NCBI GenBank assembly: GCA_902782305.1
Contig: CACZMV010000001.1
Location: 79,833 to 143,832, forward strand
Direction: 5' to 3'
Source of the DNA: an uncultured Prevotellaceae bacterium
GTDB taxonomy: Bacteria > Bacteroidota > Bacteroidia > Bacteroidales > Bacteroidaceae
DNA: 64,000 nucleotides
A program made the position numbers and the translations under genes. A model generated the notes under the pieces. That model had not been told where the DNA came from and made no database searches. It worked only from the letters and a program-made list of their open reading frames with translations. Shown here piece by piece: positions 24,731-33,205 of this stretch. Every line of letters starts with the position of its first letter. The stretch's first letter is position 1.

Positions 24731-27700
24731 ATGAATCTAAATTGCAGTAAGAAAACTCTACTGGCAGGATTATGCTCTATTTTCCTGTTAGGGTACTCGT
24801 CTGCAATGTACGCAGGAGGGACTTATGCCCCACTTGAAGTACAACAGACGAAGAAGATTACTGGTACCGTTAGCGACGCCATGGGCCCCGTTATCGGTGC
24901 AAGTGTAGTAATCAAGGGTACGTCAAATGGTGTTGCCACCGATTTTGACGGCAACTTCACTCTCCAAGCCAGCCAAGGCCAGACACTCGTCGTCAGTTAC
25001 ATTGGTTATCTGACGAAGGAAATCAAGATTGACGGACGAGCAAAGTACGACATCACCCTCGAGGAAGACAAGAAGATGCTTGATGAGGTGGTCGTTGTTG
25101 GTTATGGTACGATGAAGCGTTCTGACTTGACGGGTTCTGTATCGTCTATTGACGAGAAGGCAATTAAACAAGGTGTAAACACGAACGTTGAACAAGCCAT
25201 GCAGGGTCGTATCGCAGGTGTTCAAGTAACCCAAAACTCTGGCGCCCCTGGCGGTGGCATCTCCGTTCAAATTCGTGGTATTAACTCTCTAAATGGTGGT
25301 AATGAGCCTTTGTATGTGATTGACGGTATTGCCATGTCAGGACAAACGGATGGCAACACTTCCGTATTAAGCACTATAAACCCAGCAGATATAACTTCTA
25401 TCGAAGTGCTGAAAGACGCATCGGCAACTGCCATTTACGGTTCACGTGCCTCAAATGGTGTTGTTCTTATTACAACTAAAAAAGGACAAGACAGCAGACC
25501 TCAAGTCAGCTATGAAGGCTATGTGGGTTGGCAGTCTATCATCAAGAAGTTGGATGTTATGAATCTCAAAGAGTATGCAGACTATTACAACACCCGTTCT
25601 AAAGTATACGGCTGGGGAACTAATGAACAATATCTCAATCCCGACCTGCTGACTGATGGCACCAACTGGCAGGATGAGTTGTTCCGTACTGCTGTTATGC
25701 ACAACCACCAAGTGAACATCAACGGCGGTACAAAAAGTACACATTATTCTATATCAGGTGGTTATCTAAACCAAGATGGTATTGCCATTGGTTCTTCATT
25801 TGAACGTGTTACCTTCCGTGTTAACTTCGATACAGAGATTAACAAATGGCTCAGTTTCAATGCTAATGTTGCCTTTGCCAATATTTGGCAGGAATCCACC
25901 TTTGACCAATGGAATATCATGTACCAGGCTCTTGCCAGTACACCTGACATGGCTGCTCATAGGCCTGACGGAAGTTACGATATGGGATCAAGCAGTATGA
26001 GATATAACTATACTGTAAACCCACTTTTTATGGCAGAGCGCCAGACCAATGAACGTACAAACCAGTCACTGGACTATAACTTTGCAGCCAATATCAAACC
26101 TGTTAAAGGGCTGAATATTCGCATAGAATATGGTGGCAATCGTGGCTGGGGTAAAGCTCTTAATTTCGTCCCAGAATATAAAACCTGGAGAGATGGGAAC
26201 ATATCCACCTACCCATCGGCTAATAACAAATACAACTCTACAAATAAATACAACTCCTTCAAGCAGTACGCAACTTACGAGATTGAGCCATTGAAGGACA
26301 ACCGTTTCTCGCTCATGCTCGGTCACGAGTCTCAGGATGGCGAGTGGTACCAAGGCTGGATGTATCGCGGAAATTACATTTCAGGTGCACTGACCAGTAT
26401 TGCTGTAGGCGATGCCGATACTGCCAAGAACAATGAGGAGGGAAATCACTGGTCCATTGAGTCATACTTCGGACGTTTCAACTACAATTTCAAAGAACGT
26501 TACTTGTTAACAGCCACCCTCCGTACTGATGGTTCTTCACACTTTGCCAAAGGCCATCGTTGGGGTTGGTTCCCATCTGTAGCTCTTGCATGGCGTATTA
26601 CTCAAGAACCCTTCATGAAAAAAGTTACATGGCTAAGCAATGCAAAACTACGTTTAGGTTGGGGATTGGTAGGTAACCAAAATGCCGCAGAATATGCCTA
26701 TGGTGTCAAAATGAAGAATGTAACGACCTCTAATGGAACTGCTTATGTACCAGCCAACTACGGAAACGAAGATTTGACTTGGGAGAAAACACGTGCATGG
26801 AACATCGGTCTGGATCTGGCCTTCCTCAATAACCGCATCGAATTTATCACTGATGCTTATTGGAAGACCACAGACGACCTGCTGATGTCTGCTGTACTAC
26901 CAAACTTCCTTACGGGACTAACACCTGCAATTGTGAACGCTGGTTCTATGAAAAACAGAGGTGTTGAGTTCACACTGAACACCGTTAACATCAATAACAA
27001 AGACTTCCAGTGGCGTTCTGGACTGACTGTCTCATTCAACAAGAACGAGTTAAGCAGTCTGAATTCTGCCGATGCTGCACTGCCAGGCAAGATTCCGACT
27101 GGACAGGGAAGCGACCCTATCGTCACATGGACTCCTGTAGGCGGTGCTGTTGGCCGTTTCTACGGATATAATGTCATTGGCATGTTTACCTGCGAGGACG
27201 ATTTCTATCAGAAGAACCAGTTAGGAGAATTCGTACTTGACGCCAACGGTAACCGCGTTCCTGTAGCCCGTCCTGTTGCAACCGATGGTTCTCTTATGCC
27301 CATCAATCCAAACAATGGTATCTGGGTAGGAGACTACATTTATGAGGATGTCAATCAAGATGGTAAGATTACTGAGGCCGACCGTAAGTTTATCGGTGAT
27401 CCTAACCCCACCTTCACTTTTGGTTTCAACAACGTAATTACATGGAAAGACTTTGAATTGTCATTCTTCTTCAACGGAAGTGTAGGTAATGATGCCTATA
27501 ACTATATTCGCCAACAGTTCTCTGACCCATCAAGCTGGGGTAACCGCATGAAAGATGTGTTCGATTTCGCACGTATAGCACTTAAGGACGAAAACGGTTC
27601 AACAACAGACATCAGCAATGTATATATCAGTAATGCAAGTTCTGCCAAGGTTCAGCGTATTACTCTAAATCCAGCTAACGACAACAACCGCGTCAGCAGC

Positions 27701-27961
27701 CGATTTATAGAGAATGCATCTTATCTGCGCCTAAAGTCGTTGTCACTCTCATGGAATGTTCCTAAGAAATGGTTAGCACCTCTGAAGGTTGATTGGGTGC
27801 AGGTCTATGCCAACGTCCAGAACCTCTTTACTATCACCAACTATAAGGGCTACGACCCTGAGTTGGGTTCTATTAACCAGACTGTCACTTTGCAAGGCAT
27901 TGATAACTATCGTTATCCATCACAACGCATCTACAACGTCGGTCTGAAAGTTCGTTTCTAA
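24731..27961 (+). CDS. SusC-family TonB-dependent outer-membrane transporter (locus 1)
   Basis: This 1076-residue protein has a signal peptide (about 1-28), a carboxypeptidase-like beta sandwich (about 42-118, ITGTVSDAMGPVIGASV to the ITLEED end), a TonB-box region (DEVVVVGYGT at about 119-128), a plug domain (LTGSVSSI through SNGVVLITTKKG) and a long 22-strand-type barrel ending in KVRF with a terminal aromatic. It imports oligosaccharides across the outer membrane together with the SusD lipoprotein 14 bases downstream. Its start lies 29 bases from the transposon end, so its native promoter (about 21706-21729) is now 3 kb away. Current expression is therefore doubtful or depends on a promoter in the element. 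Confidence 0.95.
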   Translation: MNLNCSKKTLLAGLCSIFLLGYSSAMYAGGTYAPLEVQQTKKITGTVSDAMGPVIGASVVIKGTSNGVATDFDGNFTLQASQGQTLVVSYIGYLTKEIKIDGRAKYDITLEEDKKMLDEVVVVGYGTMKRSDLTGSVSSIDEKAIKQGVNTNVEQAMQGRIAGVQVTQNSGAPGGGISVQIRGINSLNGGNEPLYVIDGIAMSGQTDGNTSVLSTINPADITSIEVLKDASATAIYGSRASNGVVLITTKKGQDSRPQVSYEGYVGWQSIIKKLDVMNLKEYADYYNTRSKVYGWGTNEQYLNPDLLTDGTNWQDELFRTAVMHNHQVNINGGTKSTHYSISGGYLNQDGIAIGSSFERVTFRVNFDTEINKWLSFNANVAFANIWQESTFDQWNIMYQALASTPDMAAHRPDGSYDMGSSSMRYNYTVNPLFMAERQTNERTNQSLDYNFAANIKPVKGLNIRIEYGGNRGWGKALNFVPEYKTWRDGNISTYPSANNKYNSTNKYNSFKQYATYEIEPLKDNRFSLMLGHESQDGEWYQGWMYRGNYISGALTSIAVGDADTAKNNEEGNHWSIESYFGRFNYNFKERYLLTATLRTDGSSHFAKGHRWGWFPSVALAWRITQEPFMKKVTWLSNAKLRLGWGLVGNQNAAEYAYGVKMKNVTTSNGTAYVPANYGNEDLTWEKTRAWNIGLDLAFLNNRIEFITDAYWKTTDDLLMSAVLPNFLTGLTPAIVNAGSMKNRGVEFTLNTVNINNKDFQWRSGLTVSFNKNELSSLNSADAALPGKIPTGQGSDPIVTWTPVGGAVGRFYGYNVIGMFTCEDDFYQKNQLGEFVLDANGNRVPVARPVATDGSLMPINPNNGIWVGDYIYEDVNQDGKITEADRKFIGDPNPTFTFGFNNVITWKDFELSFFFNGSVGNDAYNYIRQQFSDPSSWGNRMKDVFDFARIALKDENGSTTDISNVYISNASSAKVQRITLNPANDNNRVSSRFIENASYLRLKSLSLSWNVPKKWLAPLKVDWVQVYANVQNLFTITNYKGYDPELGSINQTVTLQGIDNYRYPSQRIYNVGLKVRF

Positions 27962-27975
27962 TAATTATATATGGT

Positions 27976-29856
27976 ATGAAAAAGATAAAATTCAATATAC
28001 TCGCCATTTCAGCGCTGTTAGGAATGTCGCTGACAATGGGCAGTTGTGCCAAGGATTATCTGGATCGTCTGCCTCAGCACCAATACACAGAAGAAACCTT
28101 TTATGGTGCAGACGACATTGACCAAAGTGTCATGCTGAAACTCCTAGAGCCACTTTATAACTCCGCATGGGCCAAATATAACGAACGTGCCATTTACCCT
28201 ATCGGCTCGATGAGAGCTAACGATGGATGGAGTCCTTATCTCAATGGTGAGTTCGGAAGATTTCAAGTAACGGGTCTTTCTACCGAGATTGGTAATGCAT
28301 GGGGCGCATTCTACTCCGTGGTAACACAAGCCAATGCTATTATCCGCAGTATGGAGAAAAATGCGAAAGAAGGAACCAACCAAGATATGCTGAACCAGAT
28401 TAACGGTGAAGCTCGTCTGATGCGTGGTTTGGCATACTTCTATTTGGTACGCGGCTGGGGTGACGTGATTATTTATGAGGACAACTATGCTGCTGCTGAG
28501 AACCCCCAAATTCCTTTGTACACAGAAGAAAGTGTTCTAAAATTTGTCATTCGCGATTTCGAGCAGGCTGAAAAGTTGTTGCCAGAAAAAGCTACCACGG
28601 CCAACCATCCTTCCCGATTTGTAGCTAAAGCATATCTGGCCAAAGCTCTTTTAGCCCAAAGCGGATGGAATAAGAGTACTCGCGACCAGGCCACACTTGA
28701 CCGTGTTGTTACTCTGTGCGACGAAGTCATCAACTGTGGACAATACTCCTTGCTTCCCAACTACGAAGATTTGTTCAAGGTTGAGAACAATGCCTGCTAT
28801 GCAGACAATAACAAGGAAACTTTGTTGGCACTGCGTTGGGCTGATCCCCTGACAGGAGAATATGCTGAGCGAAATGTTAACATCAACGATATCGGCTGGA
28901 ATGAGGTAGTTCCCGAAATCGGCGCTTGGGGTGGTTCTCTTCATGCTTCTGTTGACATGATGAATATGTACAATGAGGAACCAGAAGACCAAGTACGCGC
29001 CAGTGCCACTTTCTTCATCCCTGGTAAGACCTACGACTACATTCACAAGGACAAGGGTGGATACACTTATACCAAGAACTGGATGCAGATTAAGAAAGGG
29101 ATTGTTGGCGACAAAGCTGACTGCAACGGACATCTTGTATCACAGGGAAGCCCCTTCAATACTTATATGCTGCGATTTGCTGATGTATTCTTGACCAAGG
29201 CAGAAGCTCTACTTGGCAACAATGAGTCTACATCGAATGCCGAAGCATTAACCGCATTCAACGCCACTCGTTTGCGTGCTGGATTGAAGGCAAAGACCTC
29301 TTTTACCCTTGAAGACCTGATTCGTGAACGTCGCGTCGAGTTTGGCATGGAATGTGTTAATTGGTTCGATATGGTAACATGGTATCGATGGAAGCCTCAA
29401 TTTATGTTAAACTACTTTAACAACAAACAATTCCGTGGTTTTATGACCAATGACGGCGATGTCATTCTGAATGACGATGGCACAATAGCATATCGCTGTA
29501 TTCCATCTGGTGAGGGAGTATGGTACACAGGAACCTCATGGAACGATAATGGTGATATCCAAACATCTTTGTGGAGCGATGCTGAACGCTACAACGACGG
29601 AAAGATTGTCTATCGTCAATATGGTCCTGAAGGAGGATTTGACAATGACACCAATCCCATTGTAACTACTGGCGGTATAGCTATGACCAAAGCCAACGGA
29701 TACACCTATGACCTTTGGAAGATTGCACGCGAGACTCCTGGATTTGCAGCCATCAAGCTAACCGAAGAAAACATCTTCATGCCCTATCCAGAGAATGATG
29801 TATTACAAAACCCCTATTTCAACCTACCTCCGCAGGAGTATAAATTCGGAGAGTGA
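27976..29856 (+). CDS. SusD-family surface glycan-binding lipoprotein (locus 1)
   Basis: This 626-residue RagB/SusD protein has a lipoprotein signal (MTMGSCAKDY, C24). The N-terminal TPR-like helical region includes the family segments GEARLMRGLAYFYLVRGWGD and FVAKAYLAKALLAQ. The C-terminal region holds the conserved LIRERRVEFGMEC and WFDMVTWYRW motifs. It caps the SusC barrel and delivers glycan on the cell surface. It lies 14 bases after susC and is followed by the surface glycan-binding protein gene. Intact and normal length. Confidence 0.95.
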   Translation: MKKIKFNILAISALLGMSLTMGSCAKDYLDRLPQHQYTEETFYGADDIDQSVMLKLLEPLYNSAWAKYNERAIYPIGSMRANDGWSPYLNGEFGRFQVTGLSTEIGNAWGAFYSVVTQANAIIRSMEKNAKEGTNQDMLNQINGEARLMRGLAYFYLVRGWGDVIIYEDNYAAAENPQIPLYTEESVLKFVIRDFEQAEKLLPEKATTANHPSRFVAKAYLAKALLAQSGWNKSTRDQATLDRVVTLCDEVINCGQYSLLPNYEDLFKVENNACYADNNKETLLALRWADPLTGEYAERNVNINDIGWNEVVPEIGAWGGSLHASVDMMNMYNEEPEDQVRASATFFIPGKTYDYIHKDKGGYTYTKNWMQIKKGIVGDKADCNGHLVSQGSPFNTYMLRFADVFLTKAEALLGNNESTSNAEALTAFNATRLRAGLKAKTSFTLEDLIRERRVEFGMECVNWFDMVTWYRWKPQFMLNYFNNKQFRGFMTNDGDVILNDDGTIAYRCIPSGEGVWYTGTSWNDNGDIQTSLWSDAERYNDGKIVYRQYGPEGGFDNDTNPIVTTGGIAMTKANGYTYDLWKIARETPGFAAIKLTEENIFMPYPENDVLQNPYFNLPPQEYKFGE

Positions 29857-29892
29857 TCTCTTCCGGGAAAAACAAGAACAAGTTAAAATACA

Positions 29893-31560
29893 ATGAATAT
29901 GAAACACTATATGTCAAATTTCAAGACAAGTCTGTTGCTGATGACTTTCATGGCATCATTCCTGTTTGGCGTTACTTCGTGTAAGGAAAGTGACTCTAGT
30001 GGCGGTACACCGAAAATCACTTCGGTCACTAACACGGATCCCAACAATCAGATTACGTACGGTAAAATAGGCGCCGGCTCTCTCATTGTAATTCGCGGTG
30101 AGAATCTGGGCGGTGCACAAAAAGTTTACATCAATGACCAAGAGGTATGGTTCAACACCACCATGAACACTGACCACAGTATCATCGTTCAGGTACCGAC
30201 TGAGGATGATGGATTCGTGCTGACAGCTTTTGATAGCAATCTGAAAGACGAGATCCGTGTGGTTACCTCAGATGGCATTGCTACATACTCTTTTAAGATT
30301 ACAGCCCCCTACCCCTCAGCAACAAGTGTAATATCGAAATTTCCACGCAATGCAGGTGACTGGGTTACTGTTATTGGCCAGAATTTAGTTGATATAGATC
30401 GTATTTTCATCACTTCATTAACAACTGATGAGATTTATGCATCCAGTGCGACAGAGATTGGTGGCACGCAGGCAGAGGTAACAGAATATGAGATTACCAA
30501 GCAAGAACACAGAAAAGCAGACTCTGGAAAAGGCTATGTTACCGACTCCGAGATGAAATTTAAGATTCCAGAGATGTCATTTGACGGTGGAACGCTGGTT
30601 ATTGAGTGCGCTGCTGGTAATGTATTATATCCCTTCACACTAAGTTTAGCCCCACCCGAAATCTTAAAGGTCAACACGGATATGCCTGTTCCTGGCGAGG
30701 AGCTGGTTATCACTGGTAAGAACTTCATTCAAGTTGACGAGGTGAAGATTGGCGACAAGGTAGTGAATGTAGAGGATTTCACCGTCGACGAGGCTGGTGA
30801 GAATATCACCGTAGCTTTCAAGGAGTATATGAAGCCTAGCACTGATGCCACTCCACAATTGTCAGTGAAGACAGGCGGTGGTGTAGTTACCACTGGTTTC
30901 TACAACTATTCTACCATTATTTATGGCTTTGAGGATGGACAAGCTACAAACAACGGATGGGGAGGTGATCCTTCCTATGAAACAACAGACGGATCGACAG
31001 CACCATTTACTTGTGACGGCAACTTTGCCCACTATAACATTCCTGCTGAAGGTCAACAATGGTGGGGAACAATGATCTACTACCGGAAAGACTGGAGCGG
31101 AAACTCATTCCCGTTGCCTGGTTTCGATGTAATTCCAGCGGATGCACCTGCTGAAAAGATTTACTTAGCAATGGAAGTGTACAATATTGGTTCTGACTAC
31201 AATAAATTTGATGCTGAGGGTGTTCCAACCTTCACAGGTTACCTCCGCTATATGATACAACCTCTTGACGATTCAGAAAACACGTATGACAACTTCAAGG
31301 ATTGGGTTCCCGATGGTTATCCCACAAAACCAGTCTTTGAGACAAAGATCCTGGCAGATGCTGATGGAAATGCTTATGAAGGAAAATGGTATCGTCACGT
31401 ACTGCCCTTAAGCAAATTTAATTGCTATGCAGGTAAGACTTATTCAGAAATCGTTACTACAGGTTTAAATCAATTCCGCATTCAGTCTATCAACCAAGGA
31501 ACAGTTGTTGGAAAGATTGATTTCTGTCTTGATAATATCCGTATCATCTACATCCCATAA
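29893..31560 (+). CDS. Surface glycan-binding lipoprotein with IPT/TIG-like repeats (SGBP-B type)
   Basis: This 555-residue lipoprotein has the signal end GVTSCKESD (C at about 30). Three immunoglobulin-like IPT/TIG domains are visible at about 39-130, 135-252 and 253-340 by their repeated starts (ITSVTNTDP; SATSVISKFPRNAGDW; PEILKVNTDMPVPGEEL). They form a spacer for a C-terminal beta-sandwich (about 345-555) rich in Trp and Tyr, of the kind called xyloglucan-binding domain in SGBP-B proteins. It probably holds polysaccharide on the cell surface for the neighbouring enzymes. The true ligand (mannan, glucomannan or xyloglucan) cannot be told from sequence. Confidence 0.85.
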   Translation: MNMKHYMSNFKTSLLLMTFMASFLFGVTSCKESDSSGGTPKITSVTNTDPNNQITYGKIGAGSLIVIRGENLGGAQKVYINDQEVWFNTTMNTDHSIIVQVPTEDDGFVLTAFDSNLKDEIRVVTSDGIATYSFKITAPYPSATSVISKFPRNAGDWVTVIGQNLVDIDRIFITSLTTDEIYASSATEIGGTQAEVTEYEITKQEHRKADSGKGYVTDSEMKFKIPEMSFDGGTLVIECAAGNVLYPFTLSLAPPEILKVNTDMPVPGEELVITGKNFIQVDEVKIGDKVVNVEDFTVDEAGENITVAFKEYMKPSTDATPQLSVKTGGGVVTTGFYNYSTIIYGFEDGQATNNGWGGDPSYETTDGSTAPFTCDGNFAHYNIPAEGQQWWGTMIYYRKDWSGNSFPLPGFDVIPADAPAEKIYLAMEVYNIGSDYNKFDAEGVPTFTGYLRYMIQPLDDSENTYDNFKDWVPDGYPTKPVFETKILADADGNAYEGKWYRHVLPLSKFNCYAGKTYSEIVTTGLNQFRIQSINQGTVVGKIDFCLDNIRIIYIP

Positions 31561-31578
31561 TGTTAAATTGAAAAGTTT

Positions 31579-33051
31579 ATGAAACAAAAAAAAATATTTT
31601 CTATTATTTTGCTCATCGTAGCAGCTCTGGGATTCCAGAGCTGCAGCGATAGCGAAAGCAGCGACACGGCCAAAGTGATGAGGCTATTTCAAGGCAATAC
31701 AGAAGTAACCGAATTGAATTTCTCACTGGGTGCTAGCAGCCAAATGCTGGGTGTATTCTCTGATGCCGACTGGGAGGCCTCGCTGAGCGAGGAGTCTTGG
31801 TGCACCATCTCTAACCATGCCGGTTTCGTGGACGGCGACAGCATCCAGTATATTAAAATATCCGTTGCAAAGAATCCTGAATCTGCACGTTCTGTAGTCC
31901 TCACAGTAAAAGCTGGTGGTACATCACGTACAGTTACCATCAATCAAAATGGCACAGAGACTGATCCTGACGATCCTTTTATTAGTGCATTCACATTTGT
32001 AGAAGATCTCAAGATGGGCTATAATCTTGGTAACACCCTTGATGCCAGCCAAGAGGTTAACAAATACGATTGGTTCACACCCTCCGGTCCTGGTGACTGG
32101 CAGACCTATGAGACATGCTGGGGACAGCCCGTCACTACCCAAGAGATGATTGACGCCATTGCTGCCAAGGGCTTTAACATCATCCGTGTACCCGTCACCT
32201 GGTTCCCTCACATGGATACCAACGGCAACGTCAACGAGGAGTGGATGAACCGCGTGGAGCAGGTCGTGAAGTATGTGCTCAACACCGGCAGCTATTGCAT
32301 CTTGAATGTGCAGCATGACACCGGTGCCAAGGGTGACCGTGAAGACAACATTGCATGGATTTCGACGGCTGCCGACGAGTATGCCACCACCAGCCCCCTC
32401 TTCAAGAAACTATGGACTCAAATTGCCAACCGCTTCAAGAGTTACGACGACAAGCTGTTGTTTGAGGGGATGAACGAGGTGCTGAACAAGGAGCGTTCTT
32501 TCGGCACCGACTATGCCAGCTATTCTGCTGACGACTGGGCTACGCTGAACAAGCTGCTTCAGGACTTCGTGGATGCTGTACGTGCTACAGGCGGCAACAA
32601 CGAATACCGTAACCTGCTGATTGCCACCGTTGGTTCCACCAGTGCTTCTGCTGCTATCTCGCAGCTGCAGTGCCCTACTGACAAGCACCCCAACCACATC
32701 GTAGGTTCTGTCCACTGCTATGATCCCTACTGGTTCTGCAACGACGGCAGTGGAAGTGGTGACAATATTTACTGGATCAACTATTTCGATAGTGACTGTC
32801 AGACCGAGATTGATGATATTTTCAACCGTGTCGATGCTCACTTCCTGGGTAAGTTAGGCATCCCATACATCTTCGGCGAGTTTGGTGCCATCGGCAGCCA
32901 CCCCGAAATGGCTGAGCGTGTAAAATATGCCCAGTACATGGCTAAAAAGTTTAAGGAATACGGTACGACTGGTCTCTGGTGGATGGGATTATACGACCGC
33001 CAAAAGGGGGAATGGAATGAAAGTGAGATTGTTGATGCACTCATGAAATAA
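31579..33051 (+). CDS. BACON domain plus GH5 (subfamily 4-like) endo-glucanase lipoprotein
   Basis: This 490-residue protein has a lipobox ending at C22 (GFQSCSDS). A BACON carbohydrate-associated domain (about 35-125) ends in the usual VTINQNG. The catalytic barrel (about 136-490) carries acid/base E300 in FEGMNEVL and nucleophile E434 in IFGEFGA. The GYNLGNTLDA start and RVPVTWFPHMD strand are typical of GH5_4, a subfamily of beta-glucanases, xyloglucanases and mixed-linkage glucanases. BACON-GH5_4 proteins are known from the Bacteroides ovatus xyloglucan locus. It would be a cell-surface endo-enzyme. A hairpin after the gene may attenuate transcription into the next one. Confidence 0.9.
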   Translation: MKQKKIFSIILLIVAALGFQSCSDSESSDTAKVMRLFQGNTEVTELNFSLGASSQMLGVFSDADWEASLSEESWCTISNHAGFVDGDSIQYIKISVAKNPESARSVVLTVKAGGTSRTVTINQNGTETDPDDPFISAFTFVEDLKMGYNLGNTLDASQEVNKYDWFTPSGPGDWQTYETCWGQPVTTQEMIDAIAAKGFNIIRVPVTWFPHMDTNGNVNEEWMNRVEQVVKYVLNTGSYCILNVQHDTGAKGDREDNIAWISTAADEYATTSPLFKKLWTQIANRFKSYDDKLLFEGMNEVLNKERSFGTDYASYSADDWATLNKLLQDFVDAVRATGGNNEYRNLLIATVGSTSASAAISQLQCPTDKHPNHIVGSVHCYDPYWFCNDGSGSGDNIYWINYFDSDCQTEIDDIFNRVDAHFLGKLGIPYIFGEFGAIGSHPEMAERVKYAQYMAKKFKEYGTTGLWWMGLYDRQKGEWNESEIVDALMK

Positions 33052-33078
33052 GCATACAACTATTTTTCTATGCAAAGC

Positions 33079-33114
33079 CGGGATGCTTCGTTTTGATGGA
33101 GCATCCCGATTTAT
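33079..33114 (+). terminator. Hairpin between the GH5 and GH26-GH5 genes
   Basis: An 11-bp stem with one G-T pair (33079-33089 with 33098-33108) and an 8-base loop is followed by ATTTATT. It is a terminator or partial attenuator inside the operon; no strong promoter was seen before the next gene. Confidence 0.6.
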
Positions 33115-33205
33115 TAGATCGCTTCTTAAGGAGACAACCAGGAAAACGAAATAGGATATTCGCCTATTCACTGAGCCTATCTTGAATATAGTAATTCACA
33201 AACTT

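Noticed and set aside
33182-33205. TTG start for the GH26-GH5 protein
   Set aside because: The signal peptide begins at the ATG at 33206; the eight extra codons would precede it without a ribosome binding site.
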